DNA of 64,000 bases from Geodermatophilus dictyosporus (GTDB lineage Bacteria; Actinomycetota; Actinomycetes; Mycobacteriales; Geodermatophilaceae). Made by a program: the position numbers and the translations under genes. Positions 1-9,091 of the stretch are shown one piece after another. Location of the stretch: NCBI RefSeq assembly GCF_900115505.1, contig NZ_FOWQ01000003.1:1-64000 (forward strand), read 5' to 3'. The notes under the pieces are model-generated. The model did not search any database, had not been told where the DNA came from, and saw only the letters and a list, made by a program, of their open reading frames with translations. Numbering within the stretch: position 1 is the stretch's first letter; the number at the start of each line of letters is the position of its first letter.

Positions 1-54
1 AGCGCCGATGGTACTGCCCTGGAGACGGGGTGGGAGAGTAGGACACCGCCGGAC
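1..54 (+). rRNA. 5S rRNA, 3' portion (5' end outside window)
   Basis: The first bases read as the 3' half of an actinobacterial 5S rRNA: GATGGTACTGCCCTGGAGAC, then GGGAGAGTAGGACACCGCCGG. About 65 nt of the 5' end lie outside the window, so the mature gene is roughly 118 nt. A strong intrinsic terminator starts 14 nt downstream, as expected for the end of a 16S-23S-5S operon. Confidence 0.93.
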
Positions 55-67
55 AACCATTCCCTGG

Positions 68-95
68 AGGGCCCCCACCACACGGTGGGGGCCCT
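68..95 (+). terminator. Intrinsic terminator of the rRNA operon
   Basis: A perfect 12-bp stem, AGGGCCCCCACC (68-79) against GGTGGGGGCCCT (84-95), closes an ACAC loop. It lies directly after the 5S end and is followed by only a short pyrimidine run (CCCTTC), typical of terminators in high-GC actinobacteria. Confidence 0.9.
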
Positions 96-140
96 TCGGC
101 ATTCCCGGGGTCGAGCCGTCCGCGGGAACGGCCGCGTCGC

Positions 141-146
141 TACGGT
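141..146 (+). promoter_or_regulatory. -10 element, leaderless promoter of the epoxide hydrolase gene
   Basis: TACGGT fits the actinobacterial -10 consensus TANNNT and ends 6 nt before the GTG at 153. No Shine-Dalgarno sequence precedes that GTG, so transcription probably starts at the start codon itself. Confidence 0.55.
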
Positions 147-152
147 GACGCC

Positions 153-1283
153 GTGGACGACGCCGTCAGGCCCTTCACCGTCGACGTGCCGCAGGACGCC
201 ATCGCCGACCTGCGGCGCCGGCTCCGCGCGACCCGCTGGCCGGAGGCGGCCACCGTGGACGACTGGTCGCAAGGAGTCCCCGTCGACTGGCTGCGGGAGG
301 TCTGCCGGTACTGGGCCGAGGAGTACGACTGGACGGCCGTGCAGTCGCGCCTCGACGCGGTGCCCCAGGCCACGACGGTGGTCGACGGGCTGCCCGTCCA
401 CTTCCTGCACGTCCGCTCCCCGCACGAGGGGGCGCTCCCGCTGGTGCTGACCCACGGCTGGCCCGGGTCGGTGCTCGAGTTCCTCGACGTCCTGGGCCCC
501 CTGACCGAGCCGGAGGACCCGGCCGACGCCTTCTCCGTCGTCGTCCCGTCGCTGCCGGGCTACGGGTGGAGCGGGAAGCCGACCGCCCCCGGCTGGGGAC
601 CGGGACGCACCGCCGACGCCTGGGCCGAGGTGCTGCGCCGGCTCGGCTACGACCGCTTCGGCGCGCAGGGTGGGGACATCGGCTCGTTCGTCTCGGCCAA
701 CCTCGGCGCCCGCCATCCCGACCGGGTCGTGGGCGTGCACCTCAACATGGTGGTGACCGGCCCGCCGGCGGGGCAGACGGAGTTCGACGCGCGCGAGCAG
801 GCGGCGCTCGACCGCCTGCGCGCCTTCCGGACCGAGGGCTCCTCCTACAGCCAGCAGCACCGGACCAGGCCGCAGACCCTCGGGTACGGGCTCACCGACT
901 CACCGGCCGGGCAGGCCGCGTGGATCCTCGAGAAGTTCGCCGCCTGGAGCGACTGCGACGGCGACCCGGTGGCCGCCCTCGGCATCGACCGCCTGCTCGA
1001 CGACGTCTCGGTCTACTGGTTCACCGGGACCGCCACGTCGTCGGCGCGGATGTACTGGGAGATGGCGAGGGCCCCGCAGGAGCGCGAGCCGCAGGTGGCG
1101 GTGCCGACGGGGGTGTCGGTGTTCCCGCACGAGATCTTCCAGCCGACCCGTGCCTGGGTGGAGCGGCAGCTGACCGACCTCCGGTTCTGGCGCGAGCACG
1201 ACAGCGGCGGGCACTTCGCCGCGATGGAGCGTCCGGCGGAGCTGGTGGCCGACGTCCGGGAGTTCTTCCGGCCGCTCCGGTAA
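153..1283 (+). CDS. Epoxide hydrolase family alpha/beta-hydrolase with EHN domain
   Basis: This 376-aa protein has the architecture of microsomal-type epoxide hydrolases. An N-terminal EHN domain (about residues 5-110) precedes the alpha/beta-hydrolase core. The oxyanion motif HGWPGS is at 101-106, the nucleophile Asp175 lies in the GGDIGS elbow, and the putative catalytic His354 lies in [11 protein letters not shown]. Family members open epoxides through an aspartyl ester; here the substrate cannot be predicted. Length is normal for the family. The GTG at 153 is preceded by a TANNNT element at leaderless spacing and no Shine-Dalgarno. The gene stands alone between the rRNA terminator and the urease operon and probably has an independent detoxification or catabolic role. 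No signal peptide is visible, so it is cytosolic. Confidence 0.88.
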   Translation: MDDAVRPFTVDVPQDAIADLRRRLRATRWPEAATVDDWSQGVPVDWLREVCRYWAEEYDWTAVQSRLDAVPQATTVVDGLPVHFLHVRSPHEGALPLVLTHGWPGSVLEFLDVLGPLTEPEDPADAFSVVVPSLPGYGWSGKPTAPGWGPGRTADAWAEVLRRLGYDRFGAQGGDIGSFVSANLGARHPDRVVGVHLNMVVTGPPAGQTEFDAREQAALDRLRAFRTEGSSYSQQHRTRPQTLGYGLTDSPAGQAAWILEKFAAWSDCDGDPVAALGIDRLLDDVSVYWFTGTATSSARMYWEMARAPQEREPQVAVPTGVSVFPHEIFQPTRAWVERQLTDLRFWREHDSGGHFAAMERPAELVADVREFFRPLR

Positions 1284-1305
1284 CGGGCGCGACACATCCG
1301 GCGGT

Positions 1306-1311
1306 TAACGT
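1306..1311 (+). promoter_or_regulatory. Candidate -10 element for the urease operon
   Basis: TAACGT lies 32 nt before the ureA GTG, and a GGAGGA ribosome-binding site sits between them, so the transcript would have a short leader of about 25 nt. No clear -35 is visible. It is the only TANNNT in the 60-bp gap upstream of ureA. Confidence 0.35.
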
Positions 1312-1343
1312 CCGGGCTCCGCCGACCCCCCGGAGGACCCCGC

Positions 1344-1646
1344 GTGCACCTCTCCCCGCACGAGCAGGAGCGGCTGCTGCTCTCCTACGCCGCCGAGCTC
1401 GCCCGTCGCCGGCAGGCCCGCGGGCTCGTGCTGAACCTCCCGGAGGCGACGGCGATCATCACCGACCACGTGCTCGAGGGCGCCCGCGACGGCGCGCTGG
1501 TGGCCGAGCTGATGCAGTCCGGTCGCACGGTGCTCACCCGCCACGACGTGATGGACGGCGTCCCCGAGCTGCTGGAGGAGGTGCAGGTGGAGGCGACCTT
1601 CCCCGACGGGACCAAGCTGGTGACCGTCCACCAGCCCATCCCGTGA
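1344..1646 (+). CDS. ureA: Urease gamma subunit UreA
   Basis: UreA is the small structural subunit of the nickel urease that hydrolyses urea to ammonia and carbamate. The 100-aa length is standard and the sequence carries the family signatures [11 protein letters not shown] at the start, [21 protein letters not shown] in the middle and [21 protein letters not shown] at the end. The GTG start has a GGAGGA Shine-Dalgarno. The stop overlaps the ureB GTG by 4 nt, so the two are translationally coupled. It is the first gene of a co-directional ureA-B-C-F-G-D-allB run, and the subunits are separate as is usual in actinobacteria. Confidence 0.97.
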   Translation: MHLSPHEQERLLLSYAAELARRRQARGLVLNLPEATAIITDHVLEGARDGALVAELMQSGRTVLTRHDVMDGVPELLEEVQVEATFPDGTKLVTVHQPIP

Positions 1647-1945
1647 TCCCGGGGGAGGTGATCCCGGCCGAGGGTGTCATCGAGACGCTGACCGGTGCCC
1701 CGCGGGTCGAGCTGGAGGTGACCAACACCGGCGACCGGCCGGTGCAGGTCGGCTCACACGTCCACTTCGCCCAGACCAACCGGGCGCTGGCCTTCGACCG
1801 CGACGCCGCGCGCGGACACCGGCTCGACGTCGCCGCCGGCACCGCCGTCCGCTTCGAGCCCGGCATCACGCGCACGGTGACGCTGGTGCCGCTGGCCGGC
1901 GCGCGCGTCGTCCCCGGCCTGACCGCCGAGGGAGGGCTCGGCTGA
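1643..1945 (+). CDS. ureB: Urease beta subunit UreB
   Basis: This 100-aa protein shows the UreB beta-barrel signatures: [10 protein letters not shown] at the N terminus, [20 protein letters not shown] around residues 24-45 and [19 protein letters not shown] near residue 75. It assembles with UreA and UreC into the (ABC)3 urease trimer. The GTG at 1643 overlaps the ureA stop, and its own TGA overlaps the ureC ATG by one base. These overlaps imply strict stoichiometric translation. Confidence 0.97.
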   Translation: MIPGEVIPAEGVIETLTGAPRVELEVTNTGDRPVQVGSHVHFAQTNRALAFDRDAARGHRLDVAAGTAVRFEPGITRTVTLVPLAGARVVPGLTAEGGLG

Positions 1946-3666
1946 TGGTCCAGCTGTCCCGCGAGCGCTACGCCCAGCTCTACGGCCCCACCACCGGCGA
2001 CCGGATCCGGCTCGCCGACACCGACCTGCTGATCGAGGTCGAGGAGGACCGCTGCGGCGGCCCCGGCCGCGCCGGCGAGGAGGCGGTGTTCGGCGGCGGC
2101 AAGGTCATCCGCGAGTCGATGGGCCAGGGCCGCGCCACCCGCGCTCAGGGCGCTCCCGACCTGGTGGTCACCGGAGCCGTCGTCCTCGACCACTGGGGTG
2201 TCGTCAAGGCCGACGTCGGCATCCGCGACGGGCGGGTCGTCGCGCTGGGCAAGGCGGGCAACCCCGACACGATGGACGGCGTCCACCCCGACCTGGTGAT
2301 CGGCCCCGGCACCGAGGTGATGGCCGGCAACGGGCGGATCCTCACCGCCGGCGGGATCGACTGCCACGTGCACTTCATCTGCCCGCAGATCGTGCCGACG
2401 GCGCTGGGCTCGGGCGTCACGACGCTCATCGGCGGCGGCACCGGCCCCGCCGAGGGGTCGAAGGCCACGACCATCACCCCCGGCGACTGGTACCTGGCCC
2501 GGATGCTCGAGGCGATGGACCCGCTCCCGGTGAACGTCGCGCTGCTCGGCAAGGGCAACACCGTCTCGCAGGAGTCGATGGAGGAGCAGCTCCGCGGCGG
2601 CGCGAGCGGCTTCAAGCTGCACGAGGACTGGGGCTCCACGCCCGCGGCGATCGACGCCTGCCTGACCGTGGCCGGGCGGCACGGCGTCCCGGTGGCGCTG
2701 CACTCGGACACGCTCAACGAGGCGGGCTTCGTCGAGGACACGCTCGCCGCGATCGCCGGCCGGAGCATCCACGCGTACCACACCGAGGGTGCCGGGGGCG
2801 GTCACGCGCCGGACGTCATCACCGTCGCCGGGCACCGGAACGTGCTCCCCAGCAGCACGAACCCGACCCGGCCGCACACGGTGAACACGCTCGATGAGCA
2901 CCTCGACATGCTGATGGTCTGCCACCACCTGGACTCCTCCGTGCCGGAGGACCTCGCCTTCGCCGAGAGCCGGATCCGCCCGACGACGATCGCCGCCGAG
3001 GACCTGCTGCACGACCTCGGCGCCATCTCGATGATCGGGTCCGACGCCCAGGCCATGGGCCGGGTGGGCGAGGTGGTCCTGCGCACCTGGCAGACCGCGC
3101 ACGTGATGAAGCGCAAGCGCGGGTCGCTGGCCGGGGACGGTGCCGCCGACAACCTGCGGGCCCGCCGCTACGTCGCGAAGTACACGATCTGCCCCGCGGT
3201 GGCGCACGGCATCGACGGCGAGGTGGGCTCGGTGGAACCGGGCAAGCTCGCCGACCTGGTGCTGTGGGACCCGCGGTTCTTCGGCGTCCGCCCGCACGCG
3301 GTGCTCAAGGGCGGCATGGTCGCCTGGGCGCAGATGGGCGACGCCAACGCCTCCATCCCGACGCCGCAGCCGCAGCTGCCCCGGCCGATGTTCGGCGCCT
3401 CCGGGCGGGTGCCGGCGCGGACGTCGCTGCACTTCGTCGCCCCGGCGGCGCTGGAGGCGGGGCTGGGCGACCGGCTCGCCGTGGACCGTCGGCTGGCCGC
3501 GGTCACCGACACCACGCGGCTCACCAAGACCGACATGCCGGAGAACACCGCGCTGCCGGAGATCCGGGTCGACCCCGACACCTTCACGGTGACCGTGGAC
3601 GGCGAGGTGTGGGAGCCCGAACCGGTGCGCGAGCTGCCGATGGCGCAGCGGTACTTCCTCTTCTGA
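1945..3666 (+). CDS. ureC: Urease alpha (catalytic) subunit UreC
   Basis: UreC carries the dinuclear nickel site. All active-site residues are present at a constant +7 offset from Klebsiella numbering: His141 and His143 (HVH), carbamylated Lys224 (GFKLHEDWG), His253, His279, flap Cys326-His327 ([12 protein letters not shown]) and Asp367 ([10 protein letters not shown]). The 573-aa length is standard. The enzyme should therefore be active once UreD, UreF and UreG insert nickel. Position and one-base overlaps with ureB and ureF place it in the middle of the operon. The allantoin genes that follow suggest that endogenous urea from purine breakdown is one substrate source. Confidence 0.98.
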   Translation: MVQLSRERYAQLYGPTTGDRIRLADTDLLIEVEEDRCGGPGRAGEEAVFGGGKVIRESMGQGRATRAQGAPDLVVTGAVVLDHWGVVKADVGIRDGRVVALGKAGNPDTMDGVHPDLVIGPGTEVMAGNGRILTAGGIDCHVHFICPQIVPTALGSGVTTLIGGGTGPAEGSKATTITPGDWYLARMLEAMDPLPVNVALLGKGNTVSQESMEEQLRGGASGFKLHEDWGSTPAAIDACLTVAGRHGVPVALHSDTLNEAGFVEDTLAAIAGRSIHAYHTEGAGGGHAPDVITVAGHRNVLPSSTNPTRPHTVNTLDEHLDMLMVCHHLDSSVPEDLAFAESRIRPTTIAAEDLLHDLGAISMIGSDAQAMGRVGEVVLRTWQTAHVMKRKRGSLAGDGAADNLRARRYVAKYTICPAVAHGIDGEVGSVEPGKLADLVLWDPRFFGVRPHAVLKGGMVAWAQMGDANASIPTPQPQLPRPMFGASGRVPARTSLHFVAPAALEAGLGDRLAVDRRLAAVTDTTRLTKTDMPENTALPEIRVDPDTFTVTVDGEVWEPEPVRELPMAQRYFLF

Positions 3667-4295
3667 TGACGGCAGCGCTGCTGACGCTGGCCGACGCGCG
3701 GCTGCCCGCGGGCGGGCACACGCACTCCGGCGGGGTGGAGCAGGCGATCGCCGCCGGGCTGGTGCACGACCCCTCGTCCCTGGCCGGCTTCCTGCTGCGC
3801 CGGCTCCAGACCGCCGGCCGGGTCGCCGCCGGTCTCGCCGCTGCTGCGTGCCGGGGCGGGGACCCGGCCGCCCTGGACGCCGAGGCCGACGCGCGGACGC
3901 CGTCGCCGGCGCTGCGGGCGGCGTCCCGGCAGCAGGGACGCGGGCTGGTGCGGGTGGGCCGCCGCGCCTGGCCCTCGCCGCTGTGGGACGCGCTGCCCGC
4001 CGCCCCGCACCACCCCGTCGCGCTCGGCGCCGCCGCGACCGCCGGGGGCCTGACCCCGCGCGACGCTGCCGGAGCCGCCGCCTACCTGTCGGTCAGCGGC
4101 CCGGCGACGGCGGCCCAGCGCCTGCTCGCCATGGACCCGCTCACCGTCGCCGCCGTCACCGCGCGGCTGGCCCCCGGGATCGACGCCGTCGCCGACGGCG
4201 CGCTCCGGGACGGGCTGCCCGCCGACGCCGACCCGCTCCTCGACCTCCTCGCCGAGGTGCACGCCGCACGAAGGGACCGCTTCTTCGCCTCATGA
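3666..4295 (+). CDS. ureF: Urease accessory protein UreF
   Basis: UreF is the accessory protein that binds UreD and UreG in the nickel-delivery complex and acts on the GTPase UreG. The 209-aa sequence starts with TLADARLPAGGHTHSGGVEQA, the typical UreF N terminus, and is otherwise an all-helical, Ala-rich protein. The chosen ATG overlaps the ureC stop by one base; a longer in-frame reading upstream lies inside ureC and is a shadow. It is followed after 18 nt by ureG. The sequence is divergent in the middle, as is common for actinobacterial UreF. Confidence 0.93.
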   Translation: MTAALLTLADARLPAGGHTHSGGVEQAIAAGLVHDPSSLAGFLLRRLQTAGRVAAGLAAAACRGGDPAALDAEADARTPSPALRAASRQQGRGLVRVGRRAWPSPLWDALPAAPHHPVALGAAATAGGLTPRDAAGAAAYLSVSGPATAAQRLLAMDPLTVAAVTARLAPGIDAVADGALRDGLPADADPLLDLLAEVHAARRDRFFAS

Positions 4296-4313
4296 ACGTC
4301 ACCGGGAGCACCC

Positions 4314-4982
4314 ATGCCGCCTGACCACGACCTGGACGACTACGTCGACGCCGCCGTCCCGCACCGGCACGGCGGGCCGCTGCGCGTCGGGCTCGGCGGA
4401 CCCGTCGGATCGGGCAAGACCGCGCTCGCCGCGGCGCTGTGCCGCACGCTGGGCGCCGAGTACGACCTCGCCGTCGTCACCAACGACATCTACACGACCG
4501 AGGACGCCGACTTCCTGCGCCGCAACGCCGTCCTCCCCGACGACCGGATCGAGGCGGTGCAGACCGGCTGCTGCCCGCACACCGCGATCCGCGACGACAT
4601 CACCGCCAACCTCGACGCCGTCGAGCTGCTCGAGGACCGCCACCCGGGGCTGGAGCTGGTGTTCGTCGAGTCCGGCGGGGACAACCTGACGGCGAGCTTC
4701 AGCTACGGGCTGGTCGACGTGCAGGTGTTCGTCGTCGACGTCGCCGGCGGGGACAAGGTGCCGCGCAAGGGCGGGCCCGGGGTGACCGCGTCGGACCTGC
4801 TGGTGGTGAACAAGACCGACCTGGCGCCGCTGGTCGGGGCCGACCTCGACGTCATGCGCCGGGACTCGGCGACGGTCCGCGGCGACCGGCCCACCCTGCT
4901 GATCTCGCTGCGCGAGGACCCGACGGCCGCCGCGGTGGCCGACTGGGTGCGCGAACAGGTCCGGGTCCGCGTGGTGGCGTGA
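4314..4982 (+). CDS. ureG: Urease accessory GTPase UreG
   Basis: UreG is the SIMIBI-class GTPase that supplies Ni2+ to apo-urease. The P-loop GGPVGSGKT is at residues 28-36, the Cys-Pro-His metal motif at 87-89 ([10 protein letters not shown]), and the guanine-specificity motif NKTD follows further on. At 222 aa it is slightly long because of an N-terminal extension containing His and acidic residues. No ureE was found in the cluster, so nickel may be delivered to UreG by another route; the short extension is too poor in His to be an obvious replacement. Translation is coupled to ureD by a 4-nt overlap. Confidence 0.96.
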   Translation: MPPDHDLDDYVDAAVPHRHGGPLRVGLGGPVGSGKTALAAALCRTLGAEYDLAVVTNDIYTTEDADFLRRNAVLPDDRIEAVQTGCCPHTAIRDDITANLDAVELLEDRHPGLELVFVESGGDNLTASFSYGLVDVQVFVVDVAGGDKVPRKGGPGVTASDLLVVNKTDLAPLVGADLDVMRRDSATVRGDRPTLLISLREDPTAAAVADWVREQVRVRVVA

Positions 4983-5662
4983 TCACCCGGGTCGAGGTCG
5001 TCGCCCGGCGCGGGCCCGGCGGGCGGACCGTGCTGCCCGTGGTCCGCGGCAGTGGGCAGCTGGCGGTCCGGCGCACCGGACCGGCGTCGGTGCACCTGGT
5101 GGCGACGGCGTTCGGCCCGCTCGGCGGGGACGACGCGGAGATCCGGCTGGTCGTGGAGGAGGGCGCCACGCTGGCGGTGCGCACGGTGGCCGCGGCCGTC
5201 GCGCTGCCCGACCGCGGCGGTGACCGCCCCTCGGCGCAGCGCGTCGTGGCCGAGGTGGCCGGGTCGCTCGACCTGCGACCCGAGCCCACGGTGGTGGCCG
5301 CCCGGGCGCACCACCGGGCCGGGCTGACCGCGACCCTGGCGCCCGGCGCCGTCCTCACCGCCACCGAGCAGGTGCTGCTCGGCCGCACCGGCGAGGAGCC
5401 GGGTCGCTGGACCGGCACGACCCGCGTGGTCGTCGACGGCCGGCCGCTGCTGCACACGACCGTCGGCCTCGGTCCCGGTGCGCCGGCCTGGCTGCCCCCG
5501 GTGGCGCCGCGCGCCTACGCGTCGACCGTGCACGTGGGGCAGGCTGCCGGGGTGCTCACCGTCGACGACGCCGTCCGCCTGCCGCTGGAGGACGGGTGGG
5601 TGGCCACGGCCTGGGGCGCCGAGCTGCACCGGGTGGTCCGTGCGGTGGAGGCGGTCGCGTGA
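4979..5662 (+). CDS. ureD: Urease accessory protein UreD (UreH)
   Basis: UreD is the scaffold that binds apo-urease and passes nickel from the UreFG complex to the active site. The 227-aa sequence follows the actinobacterial UreD pattern: a beta-rich fold with [21 protein letters not shown] and a C-terminal [14 protein letters not shown] segment. The GTG start overlaps the ureG stop by 4 nt, and the ureD stop overlaps the allB start by 4 nt. This places urease maturation and allantoin hydrolysis in one transcription unit. Confidence 0.9.
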   Translation: MITRVEVVARRGPGGRTVLPVVRGSGQLAVRRTGPASVHLVATAFGPLGGDDAEIRLVVEEGATLAVRTVAAAVALPDRGGDRPSAQRVVAEVAGSLDLRPEPTVVAARAHHRAGLTATLAPGAVLTATEQVLLGRTGEEPGRWTGTTRVVVDGRPLLHTTVGLGPGAPAWLPPVAPRAYASTVHVGQAAGVLTVDDAVRLPLEDGWVATAWGAELHRVVRAVEAVA

Positions 5663-6987
5663 CGCTCGTCGTCCGCGCCCGGCGGGTGCTGCTCCCCGAC
5701 GGTGAGCGCGCCGCGGCCGTGCACACCGGGGGCGGCGTGGTCACCGCGGTCACCGGCTTCGACGACGCCCCGCCCGGCGTGGTGACCCTCGGCGACGACG
5801 AGGTGCTGCTGCCAGGCCTGGTCGACAGCCACGTGCACGTCAACGAGCCCGGCCGCACCGAGTGGGAGGGCTTCGCGACCGCCACCCGTGCCGCGGCCGC
5901 CGGCGGGATCACGACGATCGTGGACATGCCGCTGAACTCCGTGCCGGCGACCACCACGCCCGAGGCGCTGCGGGTCAAGCGCGAGGTCGCCGCGGGGCAG
6001 GTCGCCGTCGACGTGGCGTTCTGGGGCGGGGCGGTCCCGGGCAACGTCGACCAGTTGCGGCCGCTGCACGAGGCCGGCGTCGTCGGGTTCAAGTGCTTCC
6101 TGCTCGACTCCGGCGTCCCCGAGTTCCCGCCGCTGGACGACGCCGGGCTCCGTGCGGCGCTGGTCGAGCTGGCGTCCTTCGACGGGCTGCTCATCGCCCA
6201 TTCCGAGGACGAGGCCGTCATCGCCGCGGCGCCGGAGCCGGCGGGCGGGAGCTACCCGGCGTTCCTCGCCTCGCGGCCCCCGGCGGCGGAGGAGACGGCG
6301 ATCGGCCGGCTGGTCGCGGCCACCCGGGACACCGGGGCGCGCAGCCACGTCGTCCACCTGGCCGACGGCGACGCGCTGCCGCTGCTGCGTGCGGCCCGGG
6401 CTTCGGGCGTGCGGGTCACGGTGGAGACCTGCCCGCACTACCTGACGTTCGCCGCCGAGGACGTGCCCGACCGCGACACCGCGTTCAAGTGCTGCCCGCC
6501 GATCCGGGAGGCCGCGCACCGGGAGGCGCTGTGGGGCGCGCTGCGGGCGGGCGACGTGGACCCTCCCGTGATCGACATGGTCGTCAGCGACCACTCGCCC
6601 TGCACGCCCGAGCTCAAGCGGCTCGACGTCGGTGACTTCGGGCTGGCGTGGGGCGGGATCGCGGGTCTGCAGGTGGCGCTGCCCGCGGTGTGGACGGGCG
6701 CGCGGGCCCGCGGGATCGGCCTGGCCGAGGTGGTGGGCTGGATGTCGGCGGCGCCGGCGCGGCTGGCCGGGCTGCCGGGCAAGGGCGCCATCGCCGTCGG
6801 GAAGGACGCCGACCTGGTCGTGTTCGCGCCCGAGGAGCGGTTCACCGTCGGCCGGCTCGAGCACCGCAACCCGGTGACGCCCTACGCGGGGAGGGAGCTC
6901 ACCGGCGTCGTCCGGCGCACCTGGCTGCGCGGGCAGGAGGCCGACGGCAGCCCCCTCGGCCGGCTGCTGAACCGAGGGGACCGCTGA
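5659..6987 (+). CDS. allB: Allantoinase AllB
   Basis: AllB hydrolyses (S)-allantoin to allantoate in purine catabolism. This 442-aa amidohydrolase has the HVH metal pair at His58/His60, a carbamylatable Lys145 in [15 protein letters not shown], His181 (IAHSED), the SHVVHLAD motif around 229-236, and VVSDHSPC for the metal-bound Asp. The signatures [11 protein letters not shown] and [10 protein letters not shown] distinguish allantoinase from dihydroorotase and hydantoinase. The GTG start overlaps the ureD stop by 4 nt. Allantoate from AllB is the substrate of the allantoicase 0.2 kb downstream, and the urea released there is the substrate of the urease upstream. Confidence 0.93.
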   Translation: MTLVVRARRVLLPDGERAAAVHTGGGVVTAVTGFDDAPPGVVTLGDDEVLLPGLVDSHVHVNEPGRTEWEGFATATRAAAAGGITTIVDMPLNSVPATTTPEALRVKREVAAGQVAVDVAFWGGAVPGNVDQLRPLHEAGVVGFKCFLLDSGVPEFPPLDDAGLRAALVELASFDGLLIAHSEDEAVIAAAPEPAGGSYPAFLASRPPAAEETAIGRLVAATRDTGARSHVVHLADGDALPLLRAARASGVRVTVETCPHYLTFAAEDVPDRDTAFKCCPPIREAAHREALWGALRAGDVDPPVIDMVVSDHSPCTPELKRLDVGDFGLAWGGIAGLQVALPAVWTGARARGIGLAEVVGWMSAAPARLAGLPGKGAIAVGKDADLVVFAPEERFTVGRLEHRNPVTPYAGRELTGVVRRTWLRGQEADGSPLGRLLNRGDR

Positions 6988-7149
6988 TCAGGACTGCTGC
7001 TCGCCCTCCTCGCGGGCGGCGTCGTTCATGATCTGCGGGTCGTCGGTGGAGCCACCGGCGGGGTCGGCGTTGCCGAGCGCGGTCTCGGCGGGCATCTGCC
7101 GGACGTGCTCGCGGGCGCGCTCGCGCAGGTCGTCGGTCGGTTCGGACAC
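6988..7149 (-). CDS. Small acidic hydrophilic protein of unknown function (53 aa)
   Basis: A 53-aa reading frame on the minus strand begins at GTG 7149 with a clear Shine-Dalgarno (GAGGAGGACCC before GTG). It encodes a charged, helix-prone peptide (SEPTDDLRERAREHVRQMP) with a Gly/Asp-rich middle and an acidic tail ending EEGEQQS. Its stop lies directly against the end of allB, so the genes are convergent, and its start is 63 nt from the divergent alc start. I do not recognise a family. The good ribosome-binding site and exact fit into the gap favour a real gene. Confidence 0.6.
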   Translation of the reverse strand: MSEPTDDLRERAREHVRQMPAETALGNADPAGGSTDDPQIMNDAAREEGEQQS

Positions 7150-7212
7150 GGGTCCTCCTCGGTGCTGTCGTGGACCCGTGGCCCCTACCCCGCCCGTGCG
7201 ACAGTGACCCCC

Positions 7213-8208
7213 GTGAGCGACCCGTTCGACCTGCCCGACCTCGCCGTCCGCACCCAGGGCGGTGCCGTGGTCGCCGCCAACGACGAGTTCTTCGCCGGCA
7301 AGGAGAACCTCGTCGCCCCCGGTCCGGCGCGCGCCCGGGAGGACTTCGGGGCGCGCGGCAAGGAGTACGACGGCTGGGAGACCCGCCGCCGCCGCGAGCC
7401 GGGCAGCGACTGGGCGGTCGTGCGGCTCGGGATGCCGGGCGTCGTGCACGCCGTCGTCGTCGACACCGCGTTCTTCCTGGGCAACTACCCGCCGCGGGCC
7501 TCGCTGGAGGGCGCCTCGGTGCAGGGCCACCCGCCCGCGTCGGCGCTCGCGGACGCCGACTGGGTGCCGCTGCTGCCGCTGTCGGACCTGGCCGGCGGCA
7601 CGCAGAACCGGTTCGCCGTCGAGCCGGGGCCCCGGGTCACCCACGTGCGGCTGTCGATCCACCCCGACGGCGGGGTGGCCCGGCTGCGGGTGCACGGCGA
7701 GGTGGTCGCCGACCCGCGGCTGCTCGACGCCGGCCCGTGCGACCTCGCCGCGCTGGAGAACGGCGGGCGGGTCACCGGGGTGAGCAACGCCTTCTACGGC
7801 AGCCCCCTCCAGCTGATCGGCCGCGGCGAGGCCCGCTCCATGGGCGAGGGCTGGGAGAACGCCCGGCGCCGCGACGACGGCAACGACTGGGTCGAGGTGG
7901 CGCTGGCCTGCGAGGGCACGGTGACCCTCGCCGAGCTGGACACCTCCTGGTTCCTCGGCAACGCGCCCGGCGCGGCGTCCCTGACCGGCCGGACGCCGGA
8001 CGGCGCCGACGTGGAGCTGCTGCCCCGCACGCCCCTGCAGCCCGACACCCGCCACCGCTTCGTGCTCCCCGGCGACGCCGCGGTGACCTCGGTGCGGACG
8101 GACGTCTTCCCTGACGGCGGCATGGCCCGCCTGCGGCTGTGGGGCCGCCCGACCGGCGCCGGCCGCGCCGCCCTGCAGCGCCGGTGGGAGGCCACGGCGC
8201 GCGGGTAG
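7213..8208 (+). CDS. alc: Allantoicase
   Basis: Allantoicase converts allantoate to ureidoglycolate and urea. The 331-aa protein contains two tandem allantoicase repeats (about residues 1-165 and 175-331). Each carries the EGWENARRR/DGWETRRRR type motif, a DxxWFLGN/DTAFFLGN motif (VVVDTAFFLGNYPP, ELDTSWFLGNAPG) and an IHPDGG/VFPDGG motif (RLSIHPDGGVARLRVHG, RTDVFPDGGMARLRLWG). The GTG at 7213 is preferred over an upstream in-frame start because it begins the conserved sequence; a GACAGT hexamer sits 7 nt before it and there is no Shine-Dalgarno. It is separated from allB by the minus-strand 53-aa gene, so it is probably a separate transcript. Confidence 0.95.
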   Translation: MSDPFDLPDLAVRTQGGAVVAANDEFFAGKENLVAPGPARAREDFGARGKEYDGWETRRRREPGSDWAVVRLGMPGVVHAVVVDTAFFLGNYPPRASLEGASVQGHPPASALADADWVPLLPLSDLAGGTQNRFAVEPGPRVTHVRLSIHPDGGVARLRVHGEVVADPRLLDAGPCDLAALENGGRVTGVSNAFYGSPLQLIGRGEARSMGEGWENARRRDDGNDWVEVALACEGTVTLAELDTSWFLGNAPGAASLTGRTPDGADVELLPRTPLQPDTRHRFVLPGDAAVTSVRTDVFPDGGMARLRLWGRPTGAGRAALQRRWEATARG

Positions 8209-8217
8209 GCCCGGGCC

Positions 8218-8961
8218 GTGGCGACGATCGCGATCACCGGCTCCACCGACGGCATCGGGCGGGCAGCCGCACGGCAGCTGCTCGGCGACGGGCACACCGT
8301 CGTCCTGCACGCCCGCAGCGAGACCCGGGGCGCGCCGGTCGCCGAGGAGCTCGGCCGGCTCGGCGACGTCCGTCTGGTCACCGGCGACCTGGCCGACCTC
8401 GACCAGGTGCGCGCGCTCGCCGGGCAGCTCGGCGACCTCGACGCGCTCGTGCACAACGCCGGCGTGTGGCCGCCCGACGGGGCGCCGCCCAGCGCCCAGG
8501 GCCACGAGCTCGCGTTCGCCGTCAACGCGCTGGCCCCGCACCTGCTCACCGCCCTGGTGCACGAGCGGGTGCGGGAGCGGCTGGTGTTCCTCGGCAGCGG
8601 CATGGTCGGCTCGGGCCGCGTCGACCCCGGCGACCTCGGCAGCCCGCGGGAGCCGCGCCGCGCCTATGCCGACTCCAAGGCGCTCGACGTCGTCCTGTCG
8701 CTCGGCTGGGCCCGGCGGCTGCCCGCCCTGCGCGTGGGCGCCGTCGACCCGGGCTGGGTGCGCACCAAGCTGGCCTCCCCGGGCGCGCCGGGCGACGTCG
8801 AGGACGGCGGCGCGCGGGTGGCGCTGGCCGCGGCCGGCGACTGGCCCGGCGGCTACACGGCCGGACGCCGCCCGGCCCGGACGCCGCGTGCGCTGGAGGA
8901 CCCCGGCCTGCAGGACCGGGTGCTGGCCACGATGGACCGCCTCGCCGGGATCGCCGGCTGA
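8218..8961 (+). CDS. Short-chain dehydrogenase/reductase
   Basis: This 247-aa classical SDR has the cofactor motif TGSTDGIG (residues 7-14), the NAG motif (80-82), a Ser in LGSGMVG, and the catalytic pair Tyr150/Lys154 (YADSK). An Arg pair after the first glycine motif (HARSETRG) suggests NADP(H). It most resembles the retinol-dehydrogenase-like SDRs that act on diverse alcohols and ketones; the substrate cannot be assigned. It starts 9 nt after alc and may be co-transcribed with it. A hairpin-forming inverted repeat follows its stop. Confidence 0.85.
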   Translation: MATIAITGSTDGIGRAAARQLLGDGHTVVLHARSETRGAPVAEELGRLGDVRLVTGDLADLDQVRALAGQLGDLDALVHNAGVWPPDGAPPSAQGHELAFAVNALAPHLLTALVHERVRERLVFLGSGMVGSGRVDPGDLGSPREPRRAYADSKALDVVLSLGWARRLPALRVGAVDPGWVRTKLASPGAPGDVEDGGARVALAAAGDWPGGYTAGRRPARTPRALEDPGLQDRVLATMDRLAGIAG

Positions 8962-8967
8962 CCGTGG

Positions 8968-9010
8968 GCGCCGACGCCCCGTCCGCACGCCGGGAGTGCG
9001 GCGTCGGCGC
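8968..9010. repeat. Inverted repeat between convergent genes (terminator-like)
   Basis: GCGCCGACGCC (8968-8978) pairs perfectly with GGCGTCGGCGC (9000-9010). Inside it CCGCAC pairs with GTGCGG, giving a long bulged hairpin. It lies between the stops of the SDR gene and egtE and could terminate both transcripts, although it has no U-tract. The remaining 80 bases of the gap show nothing recognisable. Confidence 0.6.
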
Positions 9011-9091
9011 ACGCGCTCGCCGTCAGGCCCCAGGTGTCGCAGCGCCTCCGAGCGGCCCGGCAGGCCGTGCACGTCCGCGGAGTCGCACCGG

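Noticed and set aside
5659..6987. Dihydroorotase or hydantoinase instead of allantoinase
   Set aside because: [11 protein letters not shown] and [10 protein letters not shown] are allantoinase signatures, and allantoicase and urease adjoin.
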